Notes under the pieces: model-generated
The model's database searches: none
Told to the model about the DNA's origin: nothing
The model's input: only the letters and a program-made list of their open reading frames with translations
Made by a program: the position numbers and the translations under genes
Assembly: GCA_020438105.1 (NCBI GenBank)
Contig: JAGQVE010000018.1
Coordinates: 1 to 53,632, forward strand
Direction of reading: 5' to 3'
Length of the DNA stretch: 53,632 nt
DNA from: Bacteroidales bacterium
GTDB lineage: Bacteria; Bacteroidota; Bacteroidia; Bacteroidales; JAADJA01
Shown here: positions 17,869-26,446 of the stretch, piece after piece
How positions within the stretch are numbered: the first letter of the stretch is position 1
Layout of the letters: every line of letters starts with the position of its first letter

Positions 17869-17870
17869 AA

Positions 17871-17952
17871 AGTTCAGTGTTCAGAGTTCTGAGTATGCCT
17901 GTCGGCAGACAGGTTTAGGTTAACCCAGAACCCTGAACCCAGAACCCAGAAC
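17871..17952. repeat. Dispersed-type intergenic repeat with internal hairpin
   Basis: Flanks AGTTCAGTGTTCAGAGTTC and the imperfect inverse AACCCAGAACCCAGAACT surround a 6-base hairpin, CCTGTC-ggca-GACAGG (17898-17913). It separates the NuoE-like and NuoF-like genes inside an operon. Such low-complexity inverted repeats are commonly dispersed in Bacteroidota genomes. Confidence 0.6.
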
Positions 17953-17960
17953 TAATTTAT

Positions 17961-19736
17961 ATGGAAACGAAAGTCATAGTCGGTCTCGGAAGTTGCGGTG
18001 TAGCAGCTGGTGCCAAAAAAGTGTACGACAAGATAGCGGCGCTGCAAAAGGCCGAAAAGCTCGATTTCGAACTGAAAAAAACCAGTTGCATCGGAATGTG
18101 TTACCGCGAACCGCTGGTGGAGATCATTGATGAGTCAGGGTCATACCTTTACGGCAATATCGATGAAAACAAGGCGGTGGAGTTGATCAACCAACACATC
18201 ACCCAGCACAATCCGATCAGGGATTATGTGGTTCACACCGATCTGTTTGAAACCGTCGACAACACTTATACCGACGACCAGGTGAAGATCGCCCTGCGCA
18301 ACTGCGGGTATATCGATCCCGAATCGATCGACGAATATGAAGCAAGGAACGGTTACCGGGCCATCAAAAAGATTGCCGGCTCGGCCATGTCGCGGCTGGA
18401 TGTGATCCAGAGCATGCTCGAATCGGGGCTGCGTGGCCGTGGTGGCGGAGGCTTCCCAACAGGGTTAAAATGGAAATTTGCCAATAATAATAAAGCGGAC
18501 GAAAAATACATCATCTGTAACGCTGATGAAGGCGACCCGGGTGCTTTCATGGACCGCTCCGTGCTGGAAGGCGATCCGCACTCCGTCATCGAAGGGATGA
18601 TCATTGGCGCTTATGCCATTGAGGCAACCGGCGGTGTGATCTATTGCCGCGCCGAATATCCATTGGCCATCAAACGGCTGGAGATCGCCATCAAACAAGC
18701 GCGTGAAAGAGGTTACTTAGGTGAAAATATTCTTGGTATCCAGGGATTCAACTTTGATGTTTATATCAAGGAAGGTGCGGGTGCTTTTGTTTGCGGTGAA
18801 GAAACGGCATTGATCGCCTCGGTAGAAGGCCAGCGCGGAATGCCGCGTAAACGGCCTCCTTTCCCGGCTGCATCGGGCTTGTGGAAAAAGCCGACCAATA
18901 TCAATAATGTTGAAACATACGCCAACATCCCCTGGATCATCATCAACGGCGCAAAGGAATATGCCAAGTACGGCACCGAAAAAAGCAAGGGAACCAAGGT
19001 GTTTGCACTGGCCGGAAAGATCAAACGCTCCGGACTGGTGGAAGTGCCCATGGGTATGAGCATCCGCGATGTGATCTTTAAACTCGGCGGAGGCATCCAG
19101 AACGACAAACGCTTTAAAGCTGTTCAGATGGGCGGACCTTCCGGCGGTTGTATTCCTGAGCATCTGGCGGATATTCCCATCGATTACGATTCGGTGAACT
19201 CCACCGGAGCTATCATGGGTTCAGGCGGTATGGTAGTAATGGATGAAACTACCTGTATGATTGATGTGGCCAAGTTCTTCCTTGATTTTACACAAAAGGA
19301 AAGCTGCGGAAAATGTACCTTCTGCCGTGTGGGGACCAAACGGATGCTGGAGATTTTAACCCGCATCACAGAGGGAGAAGGACGTGAAGGTGACATTGAG
19401 ATGCTCGAAGATCTTTCTTATCAGATCAAGGAAAGTTCACTTTGTGGACTTGGTCAAACAGCACCCAATCCAGTTCTCACAACCTTAAAATATTTCCGCG
19501 ACGAGTACGAGGCCCACATCATCGATAAGAAATGTCCGGCCAAGGTTTGTAAACCGCTGTTGACCTACACCGTTGATCCGGAGAAATGTACCGGCTGTAC
19601 CGTGTGTGCGAAAAACTGCCCGTCGAACTGTATTGATGGTGCCCGCAAGGAAGTGCATTTTATCAACCAGGAAGCATGTATCCAATGCGGAGCTTGCTAC
19701 TCGAAGTGTAAATTTGATGCCATTTTGGTATCCTAA
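17961..19736 (+). CDS. NuoF-like NADH-binding flavoprotein with extra FeS domains
   Basis: A 591-residue protein of the HydB/NuoF type. Residues 1-95 are a thioredoxin-like domain with cysteines C12, C43 and C47 (GSCGVAAGA, CIGMCYREPLV). The core carries the NADH-binding glycine-rich loop GRGGGGFPTGLKWKF, the FMN motif CNADEGDPGAFMDR, the GAGAFVCGEETALIASVEG block, and the [4Fe-4S] ligands ESCGKCTFCRVGT with a later SLCGLGQ. The C terminus is a two-cluster ferredoxin domain (CTGCTVCAKNCP and CIQCGACYSKC). This domain set is typical of bifurcating hydrogenases, formate dehydrogenases and Stn-type transhydrogenases, where FMN in this subunit is the bifurcating centre. It should oxidise NADH, or produce it, in a complex with its neighbours. 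Confidence 0.93.
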   Translation: METKVIVGLGSCGVAAGAKKVYDKIAALQKAEKLDFELKKTSCIGMCYREPLVEIIDESGSYLYGNIDENKAVELINQHITQHNPIRDYVVHTDLFETVDNTYTDDQVKIALRNCGYIDPESIDEYEARNGYRAIKKIAGSAMSRLDVIQSMLESGLRGRGGGGFPTGLKWKFANNNKADEKYIICNADEGDPGAFMDRSVLEGDPHSVIEGMIIGAYAIEATGGVIYCRAEYPLAIKRLEIAIKQARERGYLGENILGIQGFNFDVYIKEGAGAFVCGEETALIASVEGQRGMPRKRPPFPAASGLWKKPTNINNVETYANIPWIIINGAKEYAKYGTEKSKGTKVFALAGKIKRSGLVEVPMGMSIRDVIFKLGGGIQNDKRFKAVQMGGPSGGCIPEHLADIPIDYDSVNSTGAIMGSGGMVVMDETTCMIDVAKFFLDFTQKESCGKCTFCRVGTKRMLEILTRITEGEGREGDIEMLEDLSYQIKESSLCGLGQTAPNPVLTTLKYFRDEYEAHIIDKKCPAKVCKPLLTYTVDPEKCTGCTVCAKNCPSNCIDGARKEVHFINQEACIQCGACYSKCKFDAILVS

Positions 19737-19760
19737 TTTTAATTATCAAAGAAGCTGAAA

Positions 19761-22700
19761 ATGAGCGAACAATTAAATATCATTCTCAACGGTAAGATTG
19801 TCAAAGGAAATCCCGGAGAAACCGTGCTGGAATTAGCTCAACGCCAGAACATCGAAATTCCGACTTTGTGCCACGACCCGCGGCTGGAGCCTTATTCATC
19901 GTGTTATGTGTGCGTGGTGGAGATTGAAGGATACCGGGGTTTACAGCCATCCTGCTCCACGAAGATTGTGGAAGGGATGAAGATCACCACCCACAACGAC
20001 CGGGTGAGCAAGGCGCGCAAAACCGCCCTCGACCTGCTGGTGAGCAACCATTACGCCGATTGTATGGGTCCGTGTAAACAAACATGTCCAGCAGGTGTGG
20101 ATGTACAGGGGTATATTTCCTACATCGAAAAAGGGATGTATCATGAGGCGGTGGCGCTGATCAAGGAGACCAACCCGCTGCCGGCTGTCTGCGGCCGGGT
20201 GTGTGTGCGTCCCTGCGAGGTGGCCTGCCGGCGGAATTTACTTGATGAAGGAGCGCCGGTTGGGATCGATTACCTGAAACGTTTTGCTTCCGACATCGAC
20301 CTGGAATCACCCAATAAATGGAAACCCGAGATCAAAGCATCAACCGGCAAAAAGGTGGCCGTGATCGGTGCCGGACCGGGTGGTGTTTCCGCCGGATTTT
20401 TCCTGCAAAAGGAAGGACACCAGGTGGATATTTTTGAAGCGGCTCCCAAACCGGGCGGATGGCTTCGCTATGGGATTCCCGAGTACCGTTTGCCGAACGA
20501 TATTTTACAGAAGGAGGTGGACAACATCACCGAACTGGGCGTGAACATTTTTTACAACCAGCGCCTTGGTGACAATGTCAGCTTTAAAGAATTAAAGAAA
20601 AAATACGATGCAGTCATACTGACCATCGGTTCACAAAAGGGAACCCGCATCGGTTGCGAAGGTGATGATGCCGAAAACGTTTTTTCAGGGATCGATTTCC
20701 TGAAAGAGATGGAAATGACCGGTGAACGTTACGATTTCAAAGGGAAAAAAGTAGCCGTGATCGGTGGTGGTAATACCGCCATGGACTGCTGCCGGACATC
20801 GAAACGCTGCGGTGCCGACCAGGTGTTTGTGATCTATCGCCGTACAGAAAATGAGATGCCGGCCAACCCCATCGAAATCCACGAATCAAAACTGGAAGGG
20901 GTGGAATATTTACTGCTTACCAATCCCACCCGCATCAATAAAGACAAGGATGGAAAAGTGAAGTCGGTAACCTGCCTGAAAATGCAATTGGGTGAACCCG
21001 ATGCTTCCGGAAGACGGCGGCCAATCCCAATTGAAGGTTCAGAATTTGAACTGGAGGTGGATTATGTTCTGGCAGCCATTGGCCAAAAAACCGATGTTAA
21101 CTTTTTAGAAGACATTAATGCTAATCTGAATAACAACGGTGGCATGAAACTCAACCGCTGGGGCGATATCGATGCCGATCCGAAAACTTTACAAACCGGC
21201 ATCCCCAATGTGTTTGCCGCCGGCGACGGCGTAACGGGTCCGGCTACCCTGATCGAAGCGATCGGTCAGGCCAAAGTTGCTTCACGGAGTTGCCATCAGT
21301 TTCTGACAGGTCAGCCCATTGAACCGGAGAAAGCTGAATTTCTTTCAAAACGGGATAATTTCAAACCACAGATATCAGCGGATTACGTGGGTAAATACGA
21401 CAAGCAGATCCGGGAGGAGATGCCGACCCTCGATCCGAAAGATCGTGTGAATTTCAAAGAGGTGGAACTCGGTTACGACAGCGAAGAAGTGGCTCATCAC
21501 GAGGCACAGCGTTGTATGGAGTGCGGTTGTTCGGAGTATTTTACCTGCGATCTGAAAAAACATTCCACCGAGTACAATGCCGAGCAGGGCAAGTACAAAG
21601 GGGAATTTAAGGAATATGAAGTTGACTTCAGGCATCCGTTCATCGAGATCGACAACAACAAATGTATCCTCTGCTCACGTTGCGTGCGAATCTGCCGCGA
21701 TGTGGTCGGTGCCAATGCCCTCGGACTGGTGAACCGTGGTTTTGAAACCTACGTGGCTCCCAGCATGGGCGACAAACTACAGGATACCTTTTGCGAATCG
21801 TGCGGGATGTGTATCTCCACCTGTCCCACCGGCGCCATCACCGAAAACGTGCTGTTCAAGCCGGGACCGGTCAAACTGGAACCTGCTGAAACGGTGTGTA
21901 ATTATTGCTCCATCGGTTGTAAGGTGGAACTGAACCACAAGAACGGTTTTGTAATGAATGTGACCGGAGCGGAAGGTCAGGTGAACAAAGACGCTAACCT
22001 TTGCCGTTTCCCGAAATTCGGGTATAATTACATCAACGATGTTTCCCGCATCACCAAACCGATGCTGAAGGTAAATGGCCGTTTTGAGGAGATTTCATTT
22101 GAAAAAGCGATAAACCTGATCACGGATAAGATCAAAGGGTCTAATCCCGATGACAATGCGTTTTTTGCAGGTGCAAGGCTCACCAACGAAGAGCTTTACC
22201 TGATCCAGAAACTGGCGCGGGGAGCGGCAAAAACCAACAACATCACCAGTTTCCATTACCTGAACCGCGGTGATGGTTACATCTTCGATTCCTATGCGGC
22301 AGTGCCTTTTGAGCAATTGTCGGGGGCAAGCAAGATTTACCTGCTCGGTTCGGAGATCAACCAGGACAATGCCGTGGCCGGTTTTATGGTGAACAATGCC
22401 ATGAACAAAAACAGCATCCCGGTGGAGTTAGTGACGGTTCACAAGGAGAGCAAGATGGCCCACAAGGTGAGCAAGGTGATGAAGATCAAATCGTATTATC
22501 ATTTTGTCAAAGCGGTGAACTATTACCTCGTTTCCAATGGCTTCCACAACGGGCTGTTCATCAAGGATCGCTGTGAGGGGTATGAGGAATACAAGGAGCA
22601 ACTGCTGAAGGAAAATTTCATGGACCTGGTGAACAAATCGGGTGTGGAATTCATGGATCAGATCATCGAGTTTGCCAAGGAGTTCAACAACCAGATGAAT

Positions 22701-23465
22701 GCCATCATCATCTTCTCTGAAAAAGAGGTTTGTGCAGAAGCTTCCTTCGAGTTGAAGAACCTGGCGATGATCACCGGCAAGCTGGGCAAAACTTCCATGG
22801 GACTGATGCCTTTGAAAGAGAAAAATAACTCGCAGGGGTTGTTTGATATGGGCATCTGCCCGAAACTGGGTGTTGGCTCACAAGATATAAACGATAAAGA
22901 TTTGCAGAAAAAGCTGATGAAAACCTGGAAGGTGAAAGAGCTGCCGGAATCGTTGAATGAAAGTCAGTACGATGCCCTGGAAAAAGGTACGCTGAAGAAC
23001 ATGTTCATTTTTGGGGAAGATCCGCTGGGATGTGCACAGAACAAGGTGAAAGTATCGGGGTGGTTGTCGGTGGCCGATTTTGTGATGGTGCAGGATTATT
23101 TCATGACCGAAACGGCCAAACATGCCGACCTGATCCTGCCAGCTTCCATGCCGTTTGAGATGGGCGGAAGTTTCACCAACACGCAGAAAGTGATACAGGA
23201 GTTTGAGGCAGTATTGCCTTCCAAATTGGAGATGACCTCGCTGAAGCAATTGAGCACGATGCTCAGCCAATTTAAAATGAACGGCTTTGAATCACCGAAG
23301 GATGTGATGATGGAGGCACTCACCTTGCTGCCCGAAGAACAGCAAGAAGAAAAACTCAAATTCCAATTCACAAAGGCAGAAAACTGCAATCGCACATTCA
23401 ACTATGGATGCGATGTAGTGGTGAAACGGTTTGAAGAGCAATTTGAACAGTCATTGAAAGAATAA
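19761..23465 (+). CDS. Large FeS flavoprotein: NuoG-N + GltD/NfnB + FDH-like fusion
   Basis: A 1234-residue fusion. Residues 1-75 form a plant-ferredoxin-like [2Fe-2S] domain (C37, C48, C51, C65). Residues 100-525 form a GltD/NfnB-type dihydropyrimidine-like FeS domain (C101, C105, C109; C144, C148, C152, C156) with FAD (GAGPGG, 203-208) and NADPH (IGGGNTAMD, 334-342) sites. A CMECGC cluster lies near 585-596, and two [4Fe-4S] ferredoxin motifs at 635-645 and 678-688. From 713 it is formate dehydrogenase-like: C713, C716, C720 and C748 bind a cluster, and NNSQGLFDMG recurs later. By eye alignment, the Mo/W ligand (Sec or Cys) position is N835 and the next catalytic His is R836, so formate oxidation is unlikely. 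No H-cluster motif is present. Best guess: transhydrogenase subunit joining NADPH to the NuoF-like flavoprotein and ferredoxin. Confidence 0.85.
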   Translation: MSEQLNIILNGKIVKGNPGETVLELAQRQNIEIPTLCHDPRLEPYSSCYVCVVEIEGYRGLQPSCSTKIVEGMKITTHNDRVSKARKTALDLLVSNHYADCMGPCKQTCPAGVDVQGYISYIEKGMYHEAVALIKETNPLPAVCGRVCVRPCEVACRRNLLDEGAPVGIDYLKRFASDIDLESPNKWKPEIKASTGKKVAVIGAGPGGVSAGFFLQKEGHQVDIFEAAPKPGGWLRYGIPEYRLPNDILQKEVDNITELGVNIFYNQRLGDNVSFKELKKKYDAVILTIGSQKGTRIGCEGDDAENVFSGIDFLKEMEMTGERYDFKGKKVAVIGGGNTAMDCCRTSKRCGADQVFVIYRRTENEMPANPIEIHESKLEGVEYLLLTNPTRINKDKDGKVKSVTCLKMQLGEPDASGRRRPIPIEGSEFELEVDYVLAAIGQKTDVNFLEDINANLNNNGGMKLNRWGDIDADPKTLQTGIPNVFAAGDGVTGPATLIEAIGQAKVASRSCHQFLTGQPIEPEKAEFLSKRDNFKPQISADYVGKYDKQIREEMPTLDPKDRVNFKEVELGYDSEEVAHHEAQRCMECGCSEYFTCDLKKHSTEYNAEQGKYKGEFKEYEVDFRHPFIEIDNNKCILCSRCVRICRDVVGANALGLVNRGFETYVAPSMGDKLQDTFCESCGMCISTCPTGAITENVLFKPGPVKLEPAETVCNYCSIGCKVELNHKNGFVMNVTGAEGQVNKDANLCRFPKFGYNYINDVSRITKPMLKVNGRFEEISFEKAINLITDKIKGSNPDDNAFFAGARLTNEELYLIQKLARGAAKTNNITSFHYLNRGDGYIFDSYAAVPFEQLSGASKIYLLGSEINQDNAVAGFMVNNAMNKNSIPVELVTVHKESKMAHKVSKVMKIKSYYHFVKAVNYYLVSNGFHNGLFIKDRCEGYEEYKEQLLKENFMDLVNKSGVEFMDQIIEFAKEFNNQMNAIIIFSEKEVCAEASFELKNLAMITGKLGKTSMGLMPLKEKNNSQGLFDMGICPKLGVGSQDINDKDLQKKLMKTWKVKELPESLNESQYDALEKGTLKNMFIFGEDPLGCAQNKVKVSGWLSVADFVMVQDYFMTETAKHADLILPASMPFEMGGSFTNTQKVIQEFEAVLPSKLEMTSLKQLSTMLSQFKMNGFESPKDVMMEALTLLPEEQQEEKLKFQFTKAENCNRTFNYGCDVVVKRFEEQFEQSLKE

Positions 23466-23480
23466 TAATTACGACCCACA

Positions 23481-23608
23481 CGTCATTGTGAGCCGAAGGG
23501 CAAGGCAAAGGTGGTGGTGCGAAGCAATCTCATAGCTACTTTGCAGACCATTCGCAAGGAGATTGCTTCGCTCCAACGCTAAATCCAACCTGAGGGCTCG
23601 CAATGACG
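23481..23608. repeat. Nested-palindrome REP-like element
   Basis: Outer arms CGTCATTGTGAGCC (23481-23494) and GGCTCGCAATGACG (23595-23608) pair with one G·T mismatch. Inner arms GCGAAGCAATCTC (23519-23531) and GAGATTGCTTCGC (23559-23571) are perfect inverses. The structure is a double hairpin, like the non-coding REP/MITE elements common in Bacteroidota. It fills the gap before the rubrerythrin-like gene and overlaps an upstream extension of its reading frame. Confidence 0.75.
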
Positions 23609-23629
23609 GTGGGCACAAAACATAACATC

Positions 23630-24085
23630 ATGAAACAATTCGAAAACGTTGACGATATTCTCGACTTTGCCATGAACGAAGAGCAACTGGCAGTCGATTT
23701 TTACACCGAGCTGGCCGAAAACGCCAAAACCGACGACATGCGGCAGGTGTTCACCGAGTTTGCCGAAGAAGAGATCAAACACAAGATGCGCCTGATGAAG
23801 ATCAAGGAAGAAGGTTTTTATACCCTCGAACCAGAGGTGATCCAGGACCTCAAAATCAGTGATTTTGTGGTGAATGTAAAACCCACCACCAACATGACCT
23901 ACGAGGAAGCCCTCATCCTCGCGATGAAAAAGGAGAAGGCAGCGTTTAAACTTTACACCGCCCTCGCCGATCGCGCACCCAATGCCCAGCTCAAAGACGT
24001 TTTCCTCGGCCTGGCCCAGGAAGAGAGCAAACACAAATTGCGCTTTGAGATTGAGTATGATGAGTATGTGCTAAAGGAGAATTAA
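23630..24085 (+). CDS. Rubrerythrin-like ferritin-fold protein
   Basis: A 151-residue four-helix protein if started at the ATG at 23630 (MKQFENVDDILDFAM). The frame continues upstream to 23603, but that extension lies in the REP-like repeat, so 23630 is preferred. Di-iron ligand patterns are paired: EEQLAVDFY and EEEIKHKMRL in the first half, EKAAFKLY and EESKHKLRFE in the second. It has no rubredoxin-type CxxC domain, so it is of the short erythrin kind. Such proteins bind non-haem di-iron and are linked to peroxide or oxygen protection and iron handling in anaerobes. It follows the FeS flavoprotein on the same strand, where it could protect oxygen-sensitive clusters; that is inference. Confidence 0.85.
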   Translation: MKQFENVDDILDFAMNEEQLAVDFYTELAENAKTDDMRQVFTEFAEEEIKHKMRLMKIKEEGFYTLEPEVIQDLKISDFVVNVKPTTNMTYEEALILAMKKEKAAFKLYTALADRAPNAQLKDVFLGLAQEESKHKLRFEIEYDEYVLKEN

Positions 24086-24090
24086 ATTGT

Positions 24091-24277
24091 TTAACCGCAA
24101 GGTTCGCAAAGGTTTACGCTAAGGGCGCAAAGGATAATTAGCGGACTTCGCACCTTCCGTTCACTCTCTGCGTGAATTGTCTTATCACTGTATCACGCAA
24201 AGCCAGCAAAGGTTTACGCAAAGGGCGTAAAGAATACTTAGCGAACTTCGCGCCTTCTTGCGCACTTGGCGGTCAAA
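24091..24277. repeat. Intergenic repeat family A, copy 1
   Basis: Starts TTAACCGCAAGGTTCGCAAA and ends near CACTTGGCGGTCAAATC, so the ends are imperfect inverses (AACCGC ... GCGGT). The unit AAAGGTTTACGC occurs twice, near both ends of an inner segment. Nearly identical to copy 2 at 26259. Confidence 0.75.
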
Positions 24278-26206
24278 TCACTTGCTAACCACCGCCCGTA
24301 TCACAAATACTTTATCCTCTTTTTGAAACTTAAGGAAATAGAGGCCCGGGTTCAGATCACTGATATTTAACAAATGGTTTTGATTTGAAATCGAGCCTTC
24401 CAAGACAATTTTGCCATTGGTATTCAGTAAAGTATAACTCCATCCATTTGCATTGGAAATGGTGATTTGATCTCTGGCAGGATTAGGGAAAATGGCAATG
24501 GAATTCCTGAAGTTTTCAGATACTCCAGTTTCGATATCTGCAATCACCGTATAAACCGAATTACAACCGGCTGGTGCCCACATGGTATAAACTAACGGAT
24601 CACTAAAATCATTGATGGTGATACCTGATACCTGTTGTTCACCATTCACAGTGGGCGCACACCATTCTTCATCCAGGGTAAAGGTTGCAATCAAACTGTT
24701 CAGGTTGGTGCCCGGAGGAAGTATTACAAAAATCGTATCATATATTATCTCACCATAAACATCGTTGCTCAAACCCGGATTCAATGAAGCTGCAAAATAA
24801 TAGGAGTCAAAATCACACACCGGGAAAACCGTTATCTGAACAGAATCCTCAACCGTTTCCTCAAAAAAATCAGTGATGGTAATCACGTAGGTTGTATTTT
24901 CCTGTGGGCTCACTGTGACGGTATCTTCCGTATATCCACCCGGTTCCCAAAGGTATGTATAGGGTGGAAACCCGGCTCCCCAGTAAGGATTAAATCCCAC
25001 TCCCACATCCACTTCCTGCCCTTCGCAAATAATGGTGTTAGGTGTAGTTACAGGTTGCATGGCACGGTAATCATCAATGATTAACTCCAGTGTATCGTAA
25101 ACGGTTTCGCAACCCAGTGTATCTTCAAGGATCAATTGGATTGTTTCAGTATTCTCAAAAAGTTCATCATAAAGAGCTGTTATTGCCAAAATTGCTGAAT
25201 CCTGCCCTTCTTCAAATGAAATACAATTATCAATGAATTCGTAATCTAATCCATTTATTGCACTACCCTCAATATCAAAACAAACCGTCATGGGTGCATA
25301 AGAGGCATCCGGCAAACGAAAAACAACCGTTGCATTTACATGGCCTTCTACCATGTTTGGGGTTAAGCCAGGCGGATCAAGGATCACCTCGGTGGTGATG
25401 GTAGGGGCATTGCTGCTGAGACCCCCTTCTTCGATGGCAATCCCTGAGTCAAAAATAAAAACTCCGGCATCCCAAACAGCCAGATACATGGAATAGGTTT
25501 CGCAGGGCACTACTGCTACACAGGCAGTAAGTTTAGTCGTAAAAGCATCGTATTGTAAAGTTAGTCCGCCGGTATTATCAGCAAAATACGCACAATTCGT
25601 GCAGGGGCCTGTCGGAACAGTACCAGCCGAAGCATTTCCATTGTTTACTGTATTGATCGAAACTTCAATATCGGTTCCGGGAACCAGGGCCATATTTTGC
25701 AAGTTGTAATTTCCTCCCTGCGGATTTGGTCCGGTAATATATAGTCTAAACTGATCAGTAAATGATGAATTTACATAATCGTTGTATTCTTCCGAGCCAA
25801 ATACATAGGTTAGTTTTAAGGTATCACCCAAAGGCTTGATATCAAAGGATAATAAAGAAGGGTCATTTGCCCCTATAGGAAATCCCGGCCACCATCCGGT
25901 AAAGCCATTGCTATGCCCGGCACTTCCGGTGTTGTTTGGCCCGGAGAATAATTGGGCATTTCCATTTGTTAAAAGGATACCACTGTTAAATCCCAGGTTG
26001 GTTGAATCGCCATTGGAAAAGATCCCTCTTGCCCAGGTTACACCTTCATAAGAGGCATTGGAAACCTGCACCCCATTACCGACAATTGTTGCAACCAGTT
26101 GCTCGGCTGTAATATCAGGATTGTTATCAATTACAATCTGGCTGTAGACTTTTGGTAAAGTAAAAACCAAAAATGAAATTAGTAATAAGCTGGTTTGGGT
26201 TTTCAT
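24278..26206 (-). CDS. Choice-of-anchor L secreted protein, paralogue 1, T9SS cargo
   Basis: A 642-residue exported protein with signal peptide MKTQTSLLLISFLVFTLPKVYSQ. Residues about 30-270 match the choice-of-anchor L domain: GNGVQVSNASYEGV, SGILLTNGNA, TYVFGSEEYNDYV, ITGPNPQGG and CETYSMYLAVWDAGVFIFDSG. A Calx-beta-like domain follows (MVEGHVNATVVFRL to TIQLILED), then an Ig/PKD-like domain (PFPPYTYL-type, here FPPYTYLWEPGG). A cadherin-like beta domain and a T9SS type A sorting domain (FPNPARDQITIS to AVVSK) close it. It is one of three tandem paralogues and should be surface-exposed, probably adhesive. Its C-terminal half is closer to paralogue 3 than to paralogue 2. Confidence 0.85.
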   Translation of the reverse strand: MKTQTSLLLISFLVFTLPKVYSQIVIDNNPDITAEQLVATIVGNGVQVSNASYEGVTWARGIFSNGDSTNLGFNSGILLTNGNAQLFSGPNNTGSAGHSNGFTGWWPGFPIGANDPSLLSFDIKPLGDTLKLTYVFGSEEYNDYVNSSFTDQFRLYITGPNPQGGNYNLQNMALVPGTDIEVSINTVNNGNASAGTVPTGPCTNCAYFADNTGGLTLQYDAFTTKLTACVAVVPCETYSMYLAVWDAGVFIFDSGIAIEEGGLSSNAPTITTEVILDPPGLTPNMVEGHVNATVVFRLPDASYAPMTVCFDIEGSAINGLDYEFIDNCISFEEGQDSAILAITALYDELFENTETIQLILEDTLGCETVYDTLELIIDDYRAMQPVTTPNTIICEGQEVDVGVGFNPYWGAGFPPYTYLWEPGGYTEDTVTVSPQENTTYVITITDFFEETVEDSVQITVFPVCDFDSYYFAASLNPGLSNDVYGEIIYDTIFVILPPGTNLNSLIATFTLDEEWCAPTVNGEQQVSGITINDFSDPLVYTMWAPAGCNSVYTVIADIETGVSENFRNSIAIFPNPARDQITISNANGWSYTLLNTNGKIVLEGSISNQNHLLNISDLNPGLYFLKFQKEDKVFVIRAVVSK

Positions 26207-26225
26207 TTTTTTCTTTTTGTTGAGA

Positions 26226-26252
26226 CAAATTTAATGCATAAATGGTTTCAAA
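26226..26252 (-). promoter_or_regulatory. Promoter of choice-of-anchor L paralogue 1
   Basis: Minus strand TTTG (26249-26252), 15 bases, then TAAATTTG (26226-26233), an exact TAnnTTTG -7 box. The same block precedes all three paralogues. Spacing is shorter than the usual 18-21 bases, so the true -33 may differ. Confidence 0.5.
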
Positions 26253-26258
26253 TTGTTT

Positions 26259-26446
26259 TTAACCACAATGATCGCAAAGGTTTACGCAATGGGAGCAAAG
26301 GATAATTAGCGGACTCCGCGCCTTCCGTGCACTCTCTGCGTGAATTGTCTTATCACTGTATCATGCAAAGCCAGCAAAGGTTTACGCAAAGGGCGTAAAG
26401 AATACTTAGCGAACTTCGCGCCTTCTTTGCGCACTTGGCGGTTAAA
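26259..26446. repeat. Intergenic repeat family A, copy 2
   Basis: Almost the same length and sequence as copy 1 (for example both share TGCGTGAATTGTCTTATCAC). The match runs on into the last codons of the following paralogue, so the copying covered repeat and gene end together. Confidence 0.75.

Noticed and set aside
17350..23465. Electron-bifurcating hydrogenase or complete complex I
   Set aside because: No H-cluster motif and no NuoA/H/J/K/L/M/N or NuoB/C/D genes are present. The third subunit carries a GltD/NfnB domain instead.
19761..23465. Active formate dehydrogenase
   Set aside because: By eye alignment the Mo/W ligand position is Asn and the adjacent His is Arg.
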